Source: Smittium mucronatum | Taxonomy: Eukaryota; Kickxellomycota; Harpellomycetes; Harpellales; Legeriomycetaceae | Direction of reading: 5' to 3' | Assembly (NCBI GenBank): GCA_001953115.1 | Contig: LSSL01002090.1 | Coordinates: forward strand, 1-39,400 | DNA length: 39,400 bases | Shown: piece after piece, positions 11,101 to 22,353 of the stretch | Layout of the letters: every line of letters starts with the position of its first letter | Position numbering within the stretch: position 1 is the first letter of the stretch | The notes under the pieces: generated by a model | Told to the model about the DNA's origin: nothing | The model's input: the letters and a program-made list of their open reading frames with translations, nothing else | Databases searched by the model: none | Translations under genes and position numbers: made by a program

Positions 11101-12525
11101 TTGATAATGGTTTTATCTAAAATTGATAATCGGATAAATTTTTTGTAAAATTTCAAACCCGATTTAATTTCAAGGTTAAATAAAATAGAAGGATAATGTC
11201 GTGTATAAAATTTAAAACAAATACATAATAAAAAAATAAATATTGAAGTGAAATTGAATGGATCGCCTCTGTTTTAACTATCAGTTTTTATTATTAAAAA
11301 AAATAAATCAAGTCTTATTATACAAAAAAATACCAGATAAATAGTTGGATTTAATTAATAAAAAATCCGTTTTTAACCCTGTTTTAACTTTGAAATAATA
11401 ATAAAAAATGATACATTTATTAAATTTTTGTACTAAAAATGACAAAATACAAAAAATTCAATGAAATAAATGAATAAATAATTAATTAAAATAAATTTAC
11501 CTCAAAAAAAGTAAATTTATTTCAAAATTCTGAAAAAAAATGATATAAAATCAGGACTTAAAATTTCATAAGAAAAATCCAATTAAAAAATTATTGCCAT
11601 AGTGAGATTAATTCAAAAAATATCAAATATATTGATAATTATGAATAAAATATATGAAAAACGAATATTCCAATTTTAGATATTTATTTTTTTATAACAA
11701 AAATCAAAAATAACTAAATAATTTTTTAAAGAAATGTAAATTTCAAAACAACTACAGCTTTATTCTAATTTTATTTTGATTTATCGCTTATTATAATACG
11801 TGATATTTTTTAAAAAAAATTGTTAATTAGAATTTTTTACCAACTAAAAATTTACATAGTTTATACATAATATACTCAATTACCAAAAAATTCAATAGAT
11901 TATTAAAATACTTTAGTTGGTTTAAAAATGATTTTTATTTGTATAACGAAATTATTTTTTTAAAAAAACGGCAAATTTTCCAAATAGGAAATATTTCGTA
12001 CATATCTAGATCAACCTTAAAAAAATTTGATTGTATATTCCCCTTTGGTCTTACTTATTTTTAGTTTTTTCTTTGCAGAAAACATATAAAAAGATTTTCA
12101 GATGAAAAGATGTTTTTTACACGAAAATTGTACGTAAGGAGATTTCTATCTCAATTACTAACCATTATTACCATTGTTTATTCGTATTGATTTTTAGAGG
12201 GAATATTTTGAAGGTTTTTTTAACTCGCGTAAGGATATGATGATTACAGCCTAAACATTTCTTCTGATTTTATCCATAAATACCTGATTACTAATTTTAA
12301 AAATTAAATAATATAAGAAAAAACAAAAATTTCCAGGTTGCTAATATCTTTTCAGCAAACATATAATTTTTATTTTTATAACTAAAATAAGTGTTTAAAA
12401 TAAATAGATCTGATGAAAAATATAGTGCCAGTACTGAATTCTCCACGAAAAACAGAATTTTTTTTTTAACATTTTGACCAAATTTAACCTTTTTAAAATC
12501 CATTTTTCATATACATATATACAAA
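5200..12525. other. Gene-free, extremely AT-rich region (left part of desert)
   Basis: By eye, sampled lines fall to 7-8 G/C per 60 bases (for example 8881-8940 and 11401-11460), against roughly 20 per 60 in a sampled line near 1200. Open frames here are short and are made of Lys, Asn, Ile, Phe and Tyr, as expected from random AT-rich DNA. Simple repeats are frequent: four TTTTC units at 5666-5685, a run of 12 G at 5978-5989, TA tracts near 7423-7450 and 10131-10152, and AAAAAT repeats near 7843-7864. No RNA gene or protein gene can be supported. Confidence 0.6.
5978..5989 (+). repeat. Poly-G tract (12 G)
   Basis: Twelve consecutive G residues sit in DNA that is otherwise overwhelmingly A and T, and are followed by TTAAAA and then a CCCTC-rich stretch (about 6002-6032). 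A comparable tract occurs at 27178-27187. Confidence 0.9.
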
Positions 12526-12724
12526 TTGTACGTGGATTTGATCACTAAATAAATTTGATCTGATTTAATTAAGAGAGATATTTATTGGAAATTATAAATT
12601 TTATTGAATGAAGGTTTAACTAATAGAAAAATAGCTAAATCACTATAAATTTTTTTCTTGTCCAATTATCTATGTCTAATAATTTTAAGAGGGAAATTTA
12701 AATTATTCCTGGTAAAGAACGAAA
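12526..12724 (+). repeat. Left inverted-repeat arm
   Basis: The arm starts ATTGTACGTGGATTTGATCA and aligns with the reverse complement of the right arm to about 12724, where CCTGGTAAAGAAC matches the inverse of the right arm's inner end (CTGGTCAAGACAAGAAC when read on the opposite strand). Similarity falls gradually inward. Confidence 0.75.
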
Positions 12725-13798
12725 TTTCATTATTCAGAACTACATGCTTTTTTTTTAATATGTTTGGCTGATTTGATTTATCATTTAAGCTATATAAAAA
12801 ATAATTTCTATTTAATTAATTGCTATTTCTATCTCTATGTAAATTTACTTTTTTCAATAAAATCTAACAAAAATCAGGATAGTTGAGTAGTTTGGTAGTG
12901 GTTTTTTAGCTAATCAATATAACTTTACTATATTTTTTTCAGTAAATGCGAAATAGTACATGGCTATGTAAAATATTCCTGATTTCATGATAGCTTGATG
13001 TATCAATTTATTTAGTGTTTTATTTAGATTCCTACTTTATTTTGATTTTGGAAAAATGTCAATTTTTTATAGCTATAGATATTGTATTTTCAAAGCAAAA
13101 TAGTACAGCTGTATTTCTAAAATGCCCTTTGCTCGTATAATAAGACCGAAAATTTATTTTACAATGTAAAGTTGAAAAAAAATTATAAAATTATAATTTA
13201 GTTTTTCCTCACTAAAGATCTTTTTTTTATATATGAGCAGTTTATTTTTCTAATCACATTAAAAATTTATATTGAGGTATATTGAATAAATTGGAATTCA
13301 AAAGGTAAAAAAATGCAGATAAGTTTAAATTATTCCATTTATATTAAAGTATATAAGATTTAACCATAATTTTTTTTAAATATTTACCAAAATTAAAAAA
13401 AAATAAATGTAGTTTGGTATATTTATTAAGGCTAATAATATGTACTTGTTTTTCAAACTAAACAAAATAGAATCCTATTAATTAATTTTATATAATTTTA
13501 TATAATTTTAGATTTATAGTTTTTTGAGAGTTATCCAGATCTATTCCATCAATTATCATTAATTTAATATCATTAAAAAATCAAAATTATGATAGAGATA
13601 TAATGTTTGACGACTTGATAATTTAATAATAATCAGTTTCCCACAACCAATTAAATTTCCCTTTTTTATAATAATGAACACAATAATTACATGAAATTAA
13701 TATTGTACGATATCTGGAGCACATTACAGTTTTATTTTTGTTCAAGAGATTATATTTTATTAGTAATATTTAATTGAAATTTATAGCTACAAAAAAAT

Positions 13799-14034
13799 GT
13801 TCTTGTCTTGACCAGAAATAAATGTAATTCTCCTTTAAAATATTTAGATGTAAATAATTGGAAAAATAAAAATATTACGCGATTTATCGATTTTTCTATT
13901 AGCTAAACCTTTATTCAATAAAATTTATAATTTCCAATAAATATCCTTCATAATTAAATCAGATCAAATTTATTTAGGGATCAAAATCACCAGCTAAGTA
14001 TTAAATAAACCTAGGGATCAGATTCACGTACAAT
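13799..14034 (-). repeat. Right inverted-repeat arm
   Basis: Read on the minus strand it starts ATTGTACGTGAATCTGATCC. It contains an internal near-duplication that the left arm lacks: GTGAATCTGATCCCTA followed about 38 bases later by GTGATTTTGATCCCTA. This suggests a small tandem duplication after the arms diverged. Confidence 0.75.
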
Positions 14035-17000
14035 ATATATATATATATGTTTAAATTTTAGAAAAAGAAATAATCAATATACTCTTATCATAACCAATTT
14101 ATAGTATTAAAACTTAATATATTGGCTAATAATTATAAACCTTTTATTTTTATTTTCATAATATCGTAACCTCAATTAGTTTCAATACACCTGTTGTTAG
14201 TTTATCTAATAGCTAGATAATTAAATGTACATTATTCGATTTTTATAGTTCTTAAAAATTCACCAATATAACCCAAAACATTTTTTTAGTCGAAAATTGC
14301 ACCTTTTCTGTTACTGGCGATCCACCCCCATCAAATAAATCAGTTCAATTATTTACTATTAATGCTTGAAAATTCACCCCTTAAATTCCGAAAAAAATTT
14401 ACTGGTAACCTTATACACTTAGCCTCAATATCCTGATCTCTCAGGATTAAAGATAAAATTATCCATCCATAATGAAGCTTTTTAAACTATATTCAATGCA
14501 TATTAATTTTATCAACTTATGTGAAAGATCTATTAGAATTCAGAACTTACAATGAATATTTTTTTATCAAATTTATTATGTTAAGCATAAATGATATTTA
14601 AATGAAAATTTTGCCAAAATTAAAAATTATGTTATTTTTTTTAAAATTTTTTGTATTCTTAAATTTATTAAAAATGTAAAAAAATGTGAGAATTAGCTTG
14701 AAAAAATTACCAGATATTCTAAAAAATTATTATTATTTCTATTATTTAACATATAATTACAAGTATGATATTTTTACTGTTTTATTTTTCAACCTATAAG
14801 TGATCTCAGATCATTTTATAGGTCTCAAATCAATATAAACGAGTTTACCATAGTTTTTTTTTTCTTTTTTTGAACGAAAAATAACAATTAATTGTCTCAA
14901 TTTTCTATTTATTTGATTAATTTGGAGTTTTGAATTAGTATTTTTATTGATATATTGGCACAGATTATTTTTTTATACCTATCAGACCTCGCTAAATTCA
15001 AAAATCCTAATATTAATTACATAAAATAACTTCAAACCAATTAAATAAAGTTATAATAAAGATTATTTAAATGGTTTTGACTTTGATTTATTAAAGATGA
15101 ATAATTTTTAAATAATAGAATTTAATACTGGATCTTTTTTCTAAATATTTTCTTCCAAAGAATCATTTCTTGAGGTTTTTCAGGAAAAAAAAGAGTTTGA
15201 AAGTCTCTCAAGTTTTTTAAATCAGGGTTAAAGTATTTTTATATATTAAATTAGATTTTAAAAAACACTCTTTTCCTTAATATCAAGTTTTCTGGTAGTA
15301 AGAACCTTTTTTATGTTAATAAAAATAATTTTGAAACTAAATTAAGCGTGATAAATTGGAAAGTATTTTGAGAAATTATTGAGTTATATACTAGATAATG
15401 ATGATTTATATTCCAGAGAGCCTCCGGATTTCTTAAATTAGAAAAAACCGAAATTGATCTTATCCTTTTTTCATATTTGAATAATAATTAAAAAAATCAC
15501 CATTTAATTCGAAATTAAAGCTTGTATTTGAGTTAAAAGGTATCGATATTATTTAAATTTTATCTGAAAAAAACTGGCTAATGAAAATTTTGAAATATAA
15601 AAATCCATAATGTTGATCAAAGAATCACCAACACATATTATATTAAAAAAATTTGATATTTGAAGCTATTTTTGTAATTTGGTATTGTCAAATTTCAATT
15701 TTTTTTGAGACTATCATCATTATTTGAATTTTAAATTTAGAAAAATTATAATTTTCAAACATTTTAAAAACTATAACGCCACAGGACAATAAAACATATT
15801 TTTTTTAAAAAAACATCAAGGAATTATTTAATTTATCTCATTTTCATTTTTCACACAATAAAAATGTTCATTTGTGATATATTTGTCGGAGTATTCCCAA
15901 TACTCCACCTAGAACTTTGATATTTGGTTTTAGGTTTTTCCTTTGGTTCAATTTAAAACTTTTCTAATACTTATGAGATATAAAAACAATAAATTCGACT
16001 GGTTTATAATAATGTTTATTTGCGTATTATTCAAAACTCGATATCTTCCCCCATTTTGGAAGGAAATTGTGTTTTTTATATAGCTCATTTCTTCACTAAT
16101 GTTAATAATAATAAACAATAGTATTTTTTCTTGTAGTGATAAAATAAAGTATTAGAATAGAAAGATTCGTAGAATTTTTCGAGTAAAAAGAAAGAAAAAA
16201 TATAGATGTGAAATAAATAATAATAAACTTGGCGAATCATCAAAATTCACAAAGAGAGGATAAGATTTCCTATAAAAACTCACAACAATATTAAAACTCT
16301 TTGTAATGAAACTAGGTTAAACATCTCTTTGATTATAATGATGGTTCTTTGATTAGATGCTTTCTTAATTCTATCGCTTTGCTAATCTCCGCTACGACAT
16401 ATTATTAATTTATGGGATTTTTTTGTTTTTTAAATCTCAATCCGAAAGAAAATAGAAATTTAAACAAATTTAAAGATATAGAACTATAAAAAAAATTTAC
16501 CAGGAAAAAACATTTTATAAATAGTGAGGAAAGTATTATTTATATTGAAATCTTAAGTATAGGGGTAAATAAAAAATCCTGTAAAATAAAATTCAAAATT
16601 CAAAAATTTTAAATAATTTTTAAATAATTATTTTAAACAATAAAAAATATATTAATTTTTTTTTAAACAATTAATATTCGATAGTTTTAAATCGAATAAT
16701 GGTGTATATTGTTTAGGATTTACTTAAAAAAGCCGATAAATAAATCATATATCCAAAAGGCTAAACTGCAAAGTCGAATAATATTCGATAAGAAATAATC
16801 GAGCTGAGTTTTTAAAATTAAAAAGTTAATTTGTGTGCCAATTTAAGTAAAAGAAAACCAAGTTAGGCACATATTAGTAAATTTTAAATTAGAAATGGTA
16901 GAAAAAATGCGATAGAGTATTTAATATTTGAATTTATACAAGTTTATAAGCCTCAGATATCTTTTTTTTAGCATCACAAAGGTAAATATTTTGACCTAGG

Positions 17001-18499
17001 TTAAGCATTTTTTTGAGATAAATAAAGAAAATTCTTGAAGAATTAAGAATTTCGATAATAAATATATTTTTATCAAATAATCAAATGATCTTCAAAAACC
17101 CAAAAACTATATTGTGACCAAAAACTTCAGTGTCTTTTCAATGAGGGTCTATCCAATTAATCAGGATCAAAACGTGCCAATTTTTTGGCATAACTTTGCC
17201 CGAGAAATCGTAAATTAAACTTTTTTTAAAAATTAAATTAGATCTGATTATGTATTTTTTGATAAAAAATTGAAACTTTTCTTTAATTTTTTTTACTTGC
17301 TTTGATTTTAAATTCACTGATATGCATCTAAATTTTACTTTTTTTTATTTAGTTTGACGCTAAATTAGTTTTTTGGATTTTGTAAACACTATTTGATTTT
17401 TTAATTTATTATTTTTTAAACAAATAATTTCTAATGTATGATGGGTAAAGTATTAGGGAAAGGAAGTACATTTTTTTTTTATGGTAATTTTTTTTTTTTT
17501 AGAAATGGTGGATTGATATATATTTAACTTATTTCATCGTCGATAGATAATTTTTTGCCCAAATTTTTAGCCAATATCTATTCAAATTTGATTTTCGCTG
17601 CGATAAATTTACATTTTATTCGGTAATTTGCTTTAATTGATAAATATATATATTTAAAATTGGTCAAATCGAAGTGGGTAGATATATATCCCGCAAAAAT
17701 TTAGCTAAAATAATTTATATGCCAATTTTTAGATCTGTGGAAATTTTCTTATTTTTGTGGAAATTCAAATTCAAGTATGGTAAAAGTAATTAGCTTACTA
17801 TAAGGCTTAAGCTCTACAGCACAAAGAGGTTCAGTCGTACTCCGATTTATTCAAAATTTAAAAACTCTTGGAAAATAGAATGCAAGCGCATCTACAGTTT
17901 ATAATCAAAGTATCATAAATTTTGGCCATAGATGGTGCCAATTCTTAGTCTATCAACAACAAAAGAGATGATTAAATATATCCAAATACTACTTAATATG
18001 AGGTTGAAGAAAACATCTGGCAAAAGTAATGGCCCCATTTAATTTATGTACCACTAACTAGGATTCAAAGTAAGGAGTTAAGTAAGATTGTGCCATTAAA
18101 AAGTACTTTATCGTGCACTGTTATTCAGTGAAAAAATAATAGTAAGTTTTAATCAAAAGCCATAAAAATGTAATAGAATGCCAATTTCGCTCCATATATA
18201 GAATTCCGTAGCAGTAAAAAAAAAACTTAAAAATAAAAATGAAGATTAGATTTACCATTTGATAAAATATAGTAAGATCTATTGGAGCAGAATTAAAGTG
18301 CGCCCATGAGTGAGAAGCCATTAACTGTTTACATACTTATAGTATATTTGTATTTTTAATGTAGGGTAAGAAATAAATAATGGTCATTTAAAAAAATCTT
18401 AGGGATCCAATAATTTGCACGAAGATATATAATTCATAAAAAAATGATGTACGGATACAAAAAGTGCAAATAATGCGAATATAAGCTTGCTTTAAAGAA
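14035..18499. other. Gene-free AT-rich region (right part of desert)
   Basis: No frame with coding character was seen. Composition is uneven: a slightly G/C-richer patch near 15880-16080 includes a perfect 8-base hairpin GGAGTATT-CCC-AATACTCC at 15888-15906, while most lines remain very AT-rich. From about 17750 onwards the composition returns to ordinary intergenic levels ahead of the 3' end of the CCT5 gene. Confidence 0.5.
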
Positions 18500-20437
18500 T
18501 TAGTTTTCACCGGCAGAGTGCACAATAACATCATCGATTTTTAGTATCATCTTGACTAATTGAGTGGCTAATAGTAGTTGCTGTCTCTTGGAGATCAATG
18601 GATCAAACACAAATTGTTCCCTCATGTCATTAGATCCTGTGGACATGCAATCGACACCAAGTCTGAAATTTCCTGTCTCCAATTGTGTGGATTTAAGTTC
18701 TGATAGGGTTTCAATAGGTTCCAACCCGGAATTTTCAGCTAATGTAAGAGGAATGGCATCCAATGCCTGAGAGAACCCACGCATGGCATATTGTTCTATA
18801 GTGGAAATTTTATCAGCCTGTTTGAAAACAGCTAAAGAGCAAGCAATTTCAACAGCACCGCCACCGTAAACCACTCTGTTGTCTCTGATCAAGTTTCGGA
18901 CTACACACATAGCATCATTAAGAGATCTTTTAGCCTCGTCAACAATCATTTTGTTTCCACCTCTGATTAATGCAGTAACAGCCTTGGGATTGGCGCAGTT
19001 TTCAATTACAATCATTTTTTCGTTGTTGGTACCAAAGGTAATTTCACGAACAGTACCGGCAGTTCCCAATTTTTCGGAGGATAAATCTTCAAAGCGAGGA
19101 ACAATTCTTCCAGAAGTGGCAATGGCGATTAGTTCAATTTCGGGACCACCGACCCATCTGATAGCTGGGAGTTTATGAGCCAAAAGCAAATGATTTGCTT
19201 CATCATCGAATCCCCATTGGCAAACAACTAGGTTTGAGCCACTTTCTTTGACTTTTGAGATCATATCTTCAAATGCTTTTCTTTCGTAATCTTGAAGAGA
19301 TTTGTATTCGGATACTGAAGTGATATCAAGCTTATGCTTGGTTTTAGGTTTTGGGGGTTCAAATGGACAAGTTAAAATACAGATACGAGCGTCTTTAATT
19401 TCCTTAGGCATTTGAGGGTGGGAGAAATCTTTGTCGACAACAACTCCAAAGATTATTTGCGAGTCAGCTAGTTCACCACCGACTTTTCCTTCAACTTTAA
19501 CAAGTTCAAAGTCGACGTCTTTCCTTTCCAGATCAGCAACGGACAAGACAGCATCAACAGCCATATTAGCAAATTGATCGTGGCATTTGTTGACTCTAGA
19601 AATATTTAATTTTTGTAAAAAAGGCGAATGAAGAATATCAAAGTTTTAAAAAATACTACATTTTGCTCCCAAGAGATGTTTTAGCACATTTAAACAGATT
19701 AGAGGTATCATCCTTAGTCCAATGAATGGTGTCAGAAACAGAATCTAAATGATCAACAGCAATTTTGCAAGCCTTCTCAAAACCCTCAGAAATCCTAACA
19801 GGATGAATGCCTCTGTCCAAAAGCTCTTCAGCTTGTTCCAAAAGAGCTCCAGCGAAAACTAACAAGGGAGTATGAGTATAAAAACGGAATAAAAATTAAG
19901 ATCAAAAATAAAAATGAAAGGCTGTGATGGGCTCACCCACTATCCCAGTTGTTCCATCGCCGATTTCCTCATCTTGTGATTTGGAGAGATCCACCAATAG
20001 CTTGGCTATTTGGTTGTCTACCTTCATGTTCTGCAAAATAGTCGCGCCGTCATTGGTAATAGTAATATCGCCATCAGGGGAAATCATTATCTTGTCGAGA
20101 CCTAAAATCAATAGAAATTTTTTTTAAAAAAGGGATTGAGTTAAGAATAAAGTGATTTTTTTCAAATAAAAAAGATGAAAGAATACCTCTAGGACCCAAA
20201 GAAGTTCTGACGATGCCAGCCACAGTCTTAGCCGCCAATATATGTGACTAAAAAAATCAAAAGATTAAGGAATTAAGACGAAATTTTCAAAGTGAATTAC
20301 TATAAGAATTTAATAAAAGATGAGGCCTGCGTTCATACCTTAGCAGCCTCTATGCCAGTTTTTCTGGATTTTTTGTCTTGTTCCCTAACGATGATGAAGG
20401 GTCGGCCATACTCATCTGTGGTATAAACTGCGCTCAT
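18500..20437 (-). CDS. CCT5: T-complex protein 1 subunit epsilon (CCT5, chaperonin TRiC/CCT)
   Basis: One of the eight subunits of the cytosolic ATP-driven chaperonin that folds actin, tubulin and WD-repeat proteins. Five exons on the minus strand: 20437-20339, 20247-20187, 20101-19937, 19858-19660 and 19595-18500, with GT-AG introns of 91, 85, 78 and 64 nt, give 539 residues, the usual CCT5 size. Junctions restore conserved motifs: [32 protein letters not shown] and LGSKI|VNKCH. ATP-site motifs are LGP (50-52), TNDGATIL (69-76), GDGTTG (101-106), the Asp in LNDAM (about 402) and GGGAVE (419-424). The epsilon subunit is identified by DEYGRPF at the N-terminus and by [27 protein letters not shown] and [15 protein letters not shown] in the apical domain. 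The start [14 protein letters not shown] matches the family. No unusual substitution was seen. Confidence 0.97.
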
Positions 20438-20626
20438 TTTAATATATCTTAAATTGAGAAGAATAAATTTAGAAACTAAGGCAGATTTGTTGATAAACTG
20501 GGACCAAAAAAAGGCATAGAATTCCAGTTAGTTTATAGTAGAAAAATAATTAGTTTAACAAAAAATGATTTGTTGATCGACAGTAATAAAAAAACTTCAT
20601 TTTAGTATATGTAAAAAATCGCACCA

Positions 20627-20848
20627 ATGAATTCATCCAAAAGAAAACATACGTATCAAATAGCAGAGTCATTATATGGGATCCTGAAGGCTTAGAGTCC
20701 ACTGGGATTTCTGCTAGAGTTTGTAGGAACCAATGGGGTTACTGATGTTGAATATAATTTAGTGGATATTAACAGCTGTGCTAAACAGATGGGGGGTTTA
20801 TTAGTTAAAGAAATAATTAGAAGCAGCATTTACTTTTTATATCATTAA
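20627..20848 (+). pseudogene. Decayed coding stretch, unrecognised gene, part 1
   Basis: From an ATG at 20627 the frame reads 22 codons (including HTYQIAESLYGILKA), a TAG at 20693-20695, then 50 more codons to a TAA at 20846-20848. The second part includes SPLGFLLEFVGTNGVTDVEY and NLVDINSCAKQMGGLLVKEI, which has balanced composition and amphipathic pattern quite unlike translated intergenic DNA here. One in-frame stop in otherwise protein-like sequence points to a pseudogene or a stop removed by splicing that I cannot place. It starts 190 bases upstream of, and divergent from, the CCT5 gene. I do not recognise the family. Confidence 0.35.
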
Positions 20849-21376
20849 AATCAAATTTGACAGGATTCATTTAGTAAAACTTCATTTTTTGATTGGTATC
20901 GGTATTTCTTTTTTTATATATTTTATTAGTCTTTCAAGATAAAAAATTTTTCTAAAGAGATTAGAACAAAGTTGACTAGTAATGGGTCCTTGGAATTCAC
21001 GCCTACAATGAGAATTTATCGGAATTGATTTGTATTAAAAATTTATTATTTTCAATATCATAAGATCTAAAATGAAACAGTTCAGTAAAAGCAGAAAAAC
21101 CGTAGATTGAGGTGAGAGGATCATTGAAAACCAAAATTTAACTACTATAATGTGTATAAGCAAGTAGAAAATGTGAATTTCAGACCAGAAAACAAGAATT
21201 TTTCAGAGTCCATGTTATTTTTATGTTGACATTCACTGAAATTTCACCATTTATATTGATGTCAGAAATATTGTGGAATTGATTGTATTAAATTTTAGTT
21301 TTTATCAGGCTTATTCCTCAGGCCTTTCTAAAATCATCGAATTATGGAATATTCTAGTATCCTGGGATGATATAAA

Positions 21377-21613
21377 ATGAATGAATTCAAAGTCATCACG
21401 GTTGATTTTGATAAGATTCGCATTATTGTTTATAATTTTTCAACTGAACAAAAACAATTTTTAAGTCCCGAAATCATGCTCTTTATGAAGGAATTAAGGA
21501 AAGCACAAAGTATCGGTGTTTACTATAGCAGAATTCAATATAATCCCGAAGTTATCCTTTTTGGATGCCATCAACCAGAGTCCCTTGACACATATGCAAT
21601 AATTTGGCTCTGA
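21377..21613 (+). pseudogene. Small open frame, possibly part 2 of the same decayed gene
   Basis: Seventy-eight codons encode a protein-like sequence with KVITVDFDKIRIIVYNF, LSPEIMLFMKELRKAQSIGV and NPEVILFGCHQPE. Just upstream, in a second frame, KIIELWNILVSWDDIK ends at a TGA that overlaps this ATG region, and at about 21183 another frame reads RKQEFFRVHVIFMLTF. Several coding-like pieces in changing frames over 1 kb on one strand suggest one gene broken by indels. A genuine short gene cannot be excluded. No family is recognised. Confidence 0.35.
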
Positions 21614-21914
21614 ATATTATTTTCACACGCATCACATGGTATAATATATCAAGAGCTCACTTATCAAAGTTTTAATGACAAAATTATACATGTATATATA
21701 TATCAGAATATCCTTGAGTTTGAAATTTTCTTTTATTAAATATCATATTTGCTAGTCATAGTTTAGTAATTAACATTAAGTTAACTTTATTCGTATAGTA
21801 TTTTAAAATTTAACCCTAAAGTCTGCAGGAATTAAAAAAATAACCATCAAGATAATTTTTAAGCTCAAAATTTGATTGATTCTGTGTAAAAAAAATACCT
21901 TTTACTGCAATTGT

Positions 21915-21968
21915 ATTTTTATTTTTATTTTTATTTTTATTTTTATTTTTATTTTTATTTTTATTTTT
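21915..21968 (+). repeat. Hexanucleotide microsatellite (ATTTTT)9
   Basis: Nine uninterrupted ATTTTT units are followed by a slightly altered ATATTTATT end. It lies between the decayed coding stretch and the VPS39 gene. Confidence 0.95.
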
Positions 21969-22353
21969 ATATTTATTGCAATGGATCTGCAAAATTCAAC
22001 GCCTAATTCTAGAAAATGTATTCATGTTTGAAAAGCTAACCAATGGTATAGGAGATAATAGATATGTATTCCAGGAATGATTCAACCCCCCAATTGGCTC
22101 AAGACTTCTAAGCTCCAAAACACAATATTAGCCCAAATATACCTGATTTGCTCATGTCATTTCTTGAATGAGCAAATTTACTGATTAACCTCGAAGCACT
22201 GCCTTCTATGTATAAGATTTTAGCTTGTGGGTTAGCTCTCCTTTAAACCTCACCAACTCCGCTTCTTCCAAATATAATATTTACATAAACTCTTATCACT
22301 TCACCTAAGATTTCACTTGTACTTTTAACTTTGTTATATCGACATTCAATTCA

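Larger units (their letters stand above)
12526..14034. mobile_element. 1.5 kb element with long terminal inverted repeats (foldback/non-autonomous DNA element)
   Basis: The left arm begins ATTGTACGTG and the right arm ends CACGTACAAT. The arms correspond over about 200 bases on the left and 235 on the right, the right carrying roughly 38 extra bases near its tip. Examples of near-identity include GATATTTATTGGAAATTATA and AAATAAATTTGATCTGATTT on the left, present as reverse complements on the right. Outside the tips lie TA-rich tracts, so a TA target site is possible but cannot be shown. The core of about 1.07 kb has no coding capacity, which makes the element non-autonomous if it is a transposon. 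It lies inside the AT-rich desert, so a structural chromosomal role (for example centromere-like) is an alternative. Confidence 0.7.

Noticed and set aside
12297..12503. 68-codon minus-strand frame just outside the long inverted repeat as a transposase remnant
   Set aside because: It lies outside the element, has low-complexity Phe/Lys composition, and shows no catalytic motif.
18121..18321. 66-codon minus-strand frame downstream of CCT5
   Set aside because: The first 20 residues look reasonable but the rest is a run of Phe/Ile/Tyr from AT-rich DNA; no family match and no splice context.
18564..20127. Plus-strand open frames opposite CCT5
   Set aside because: They are antisense shadows of strongly conserved CCT5 exons.
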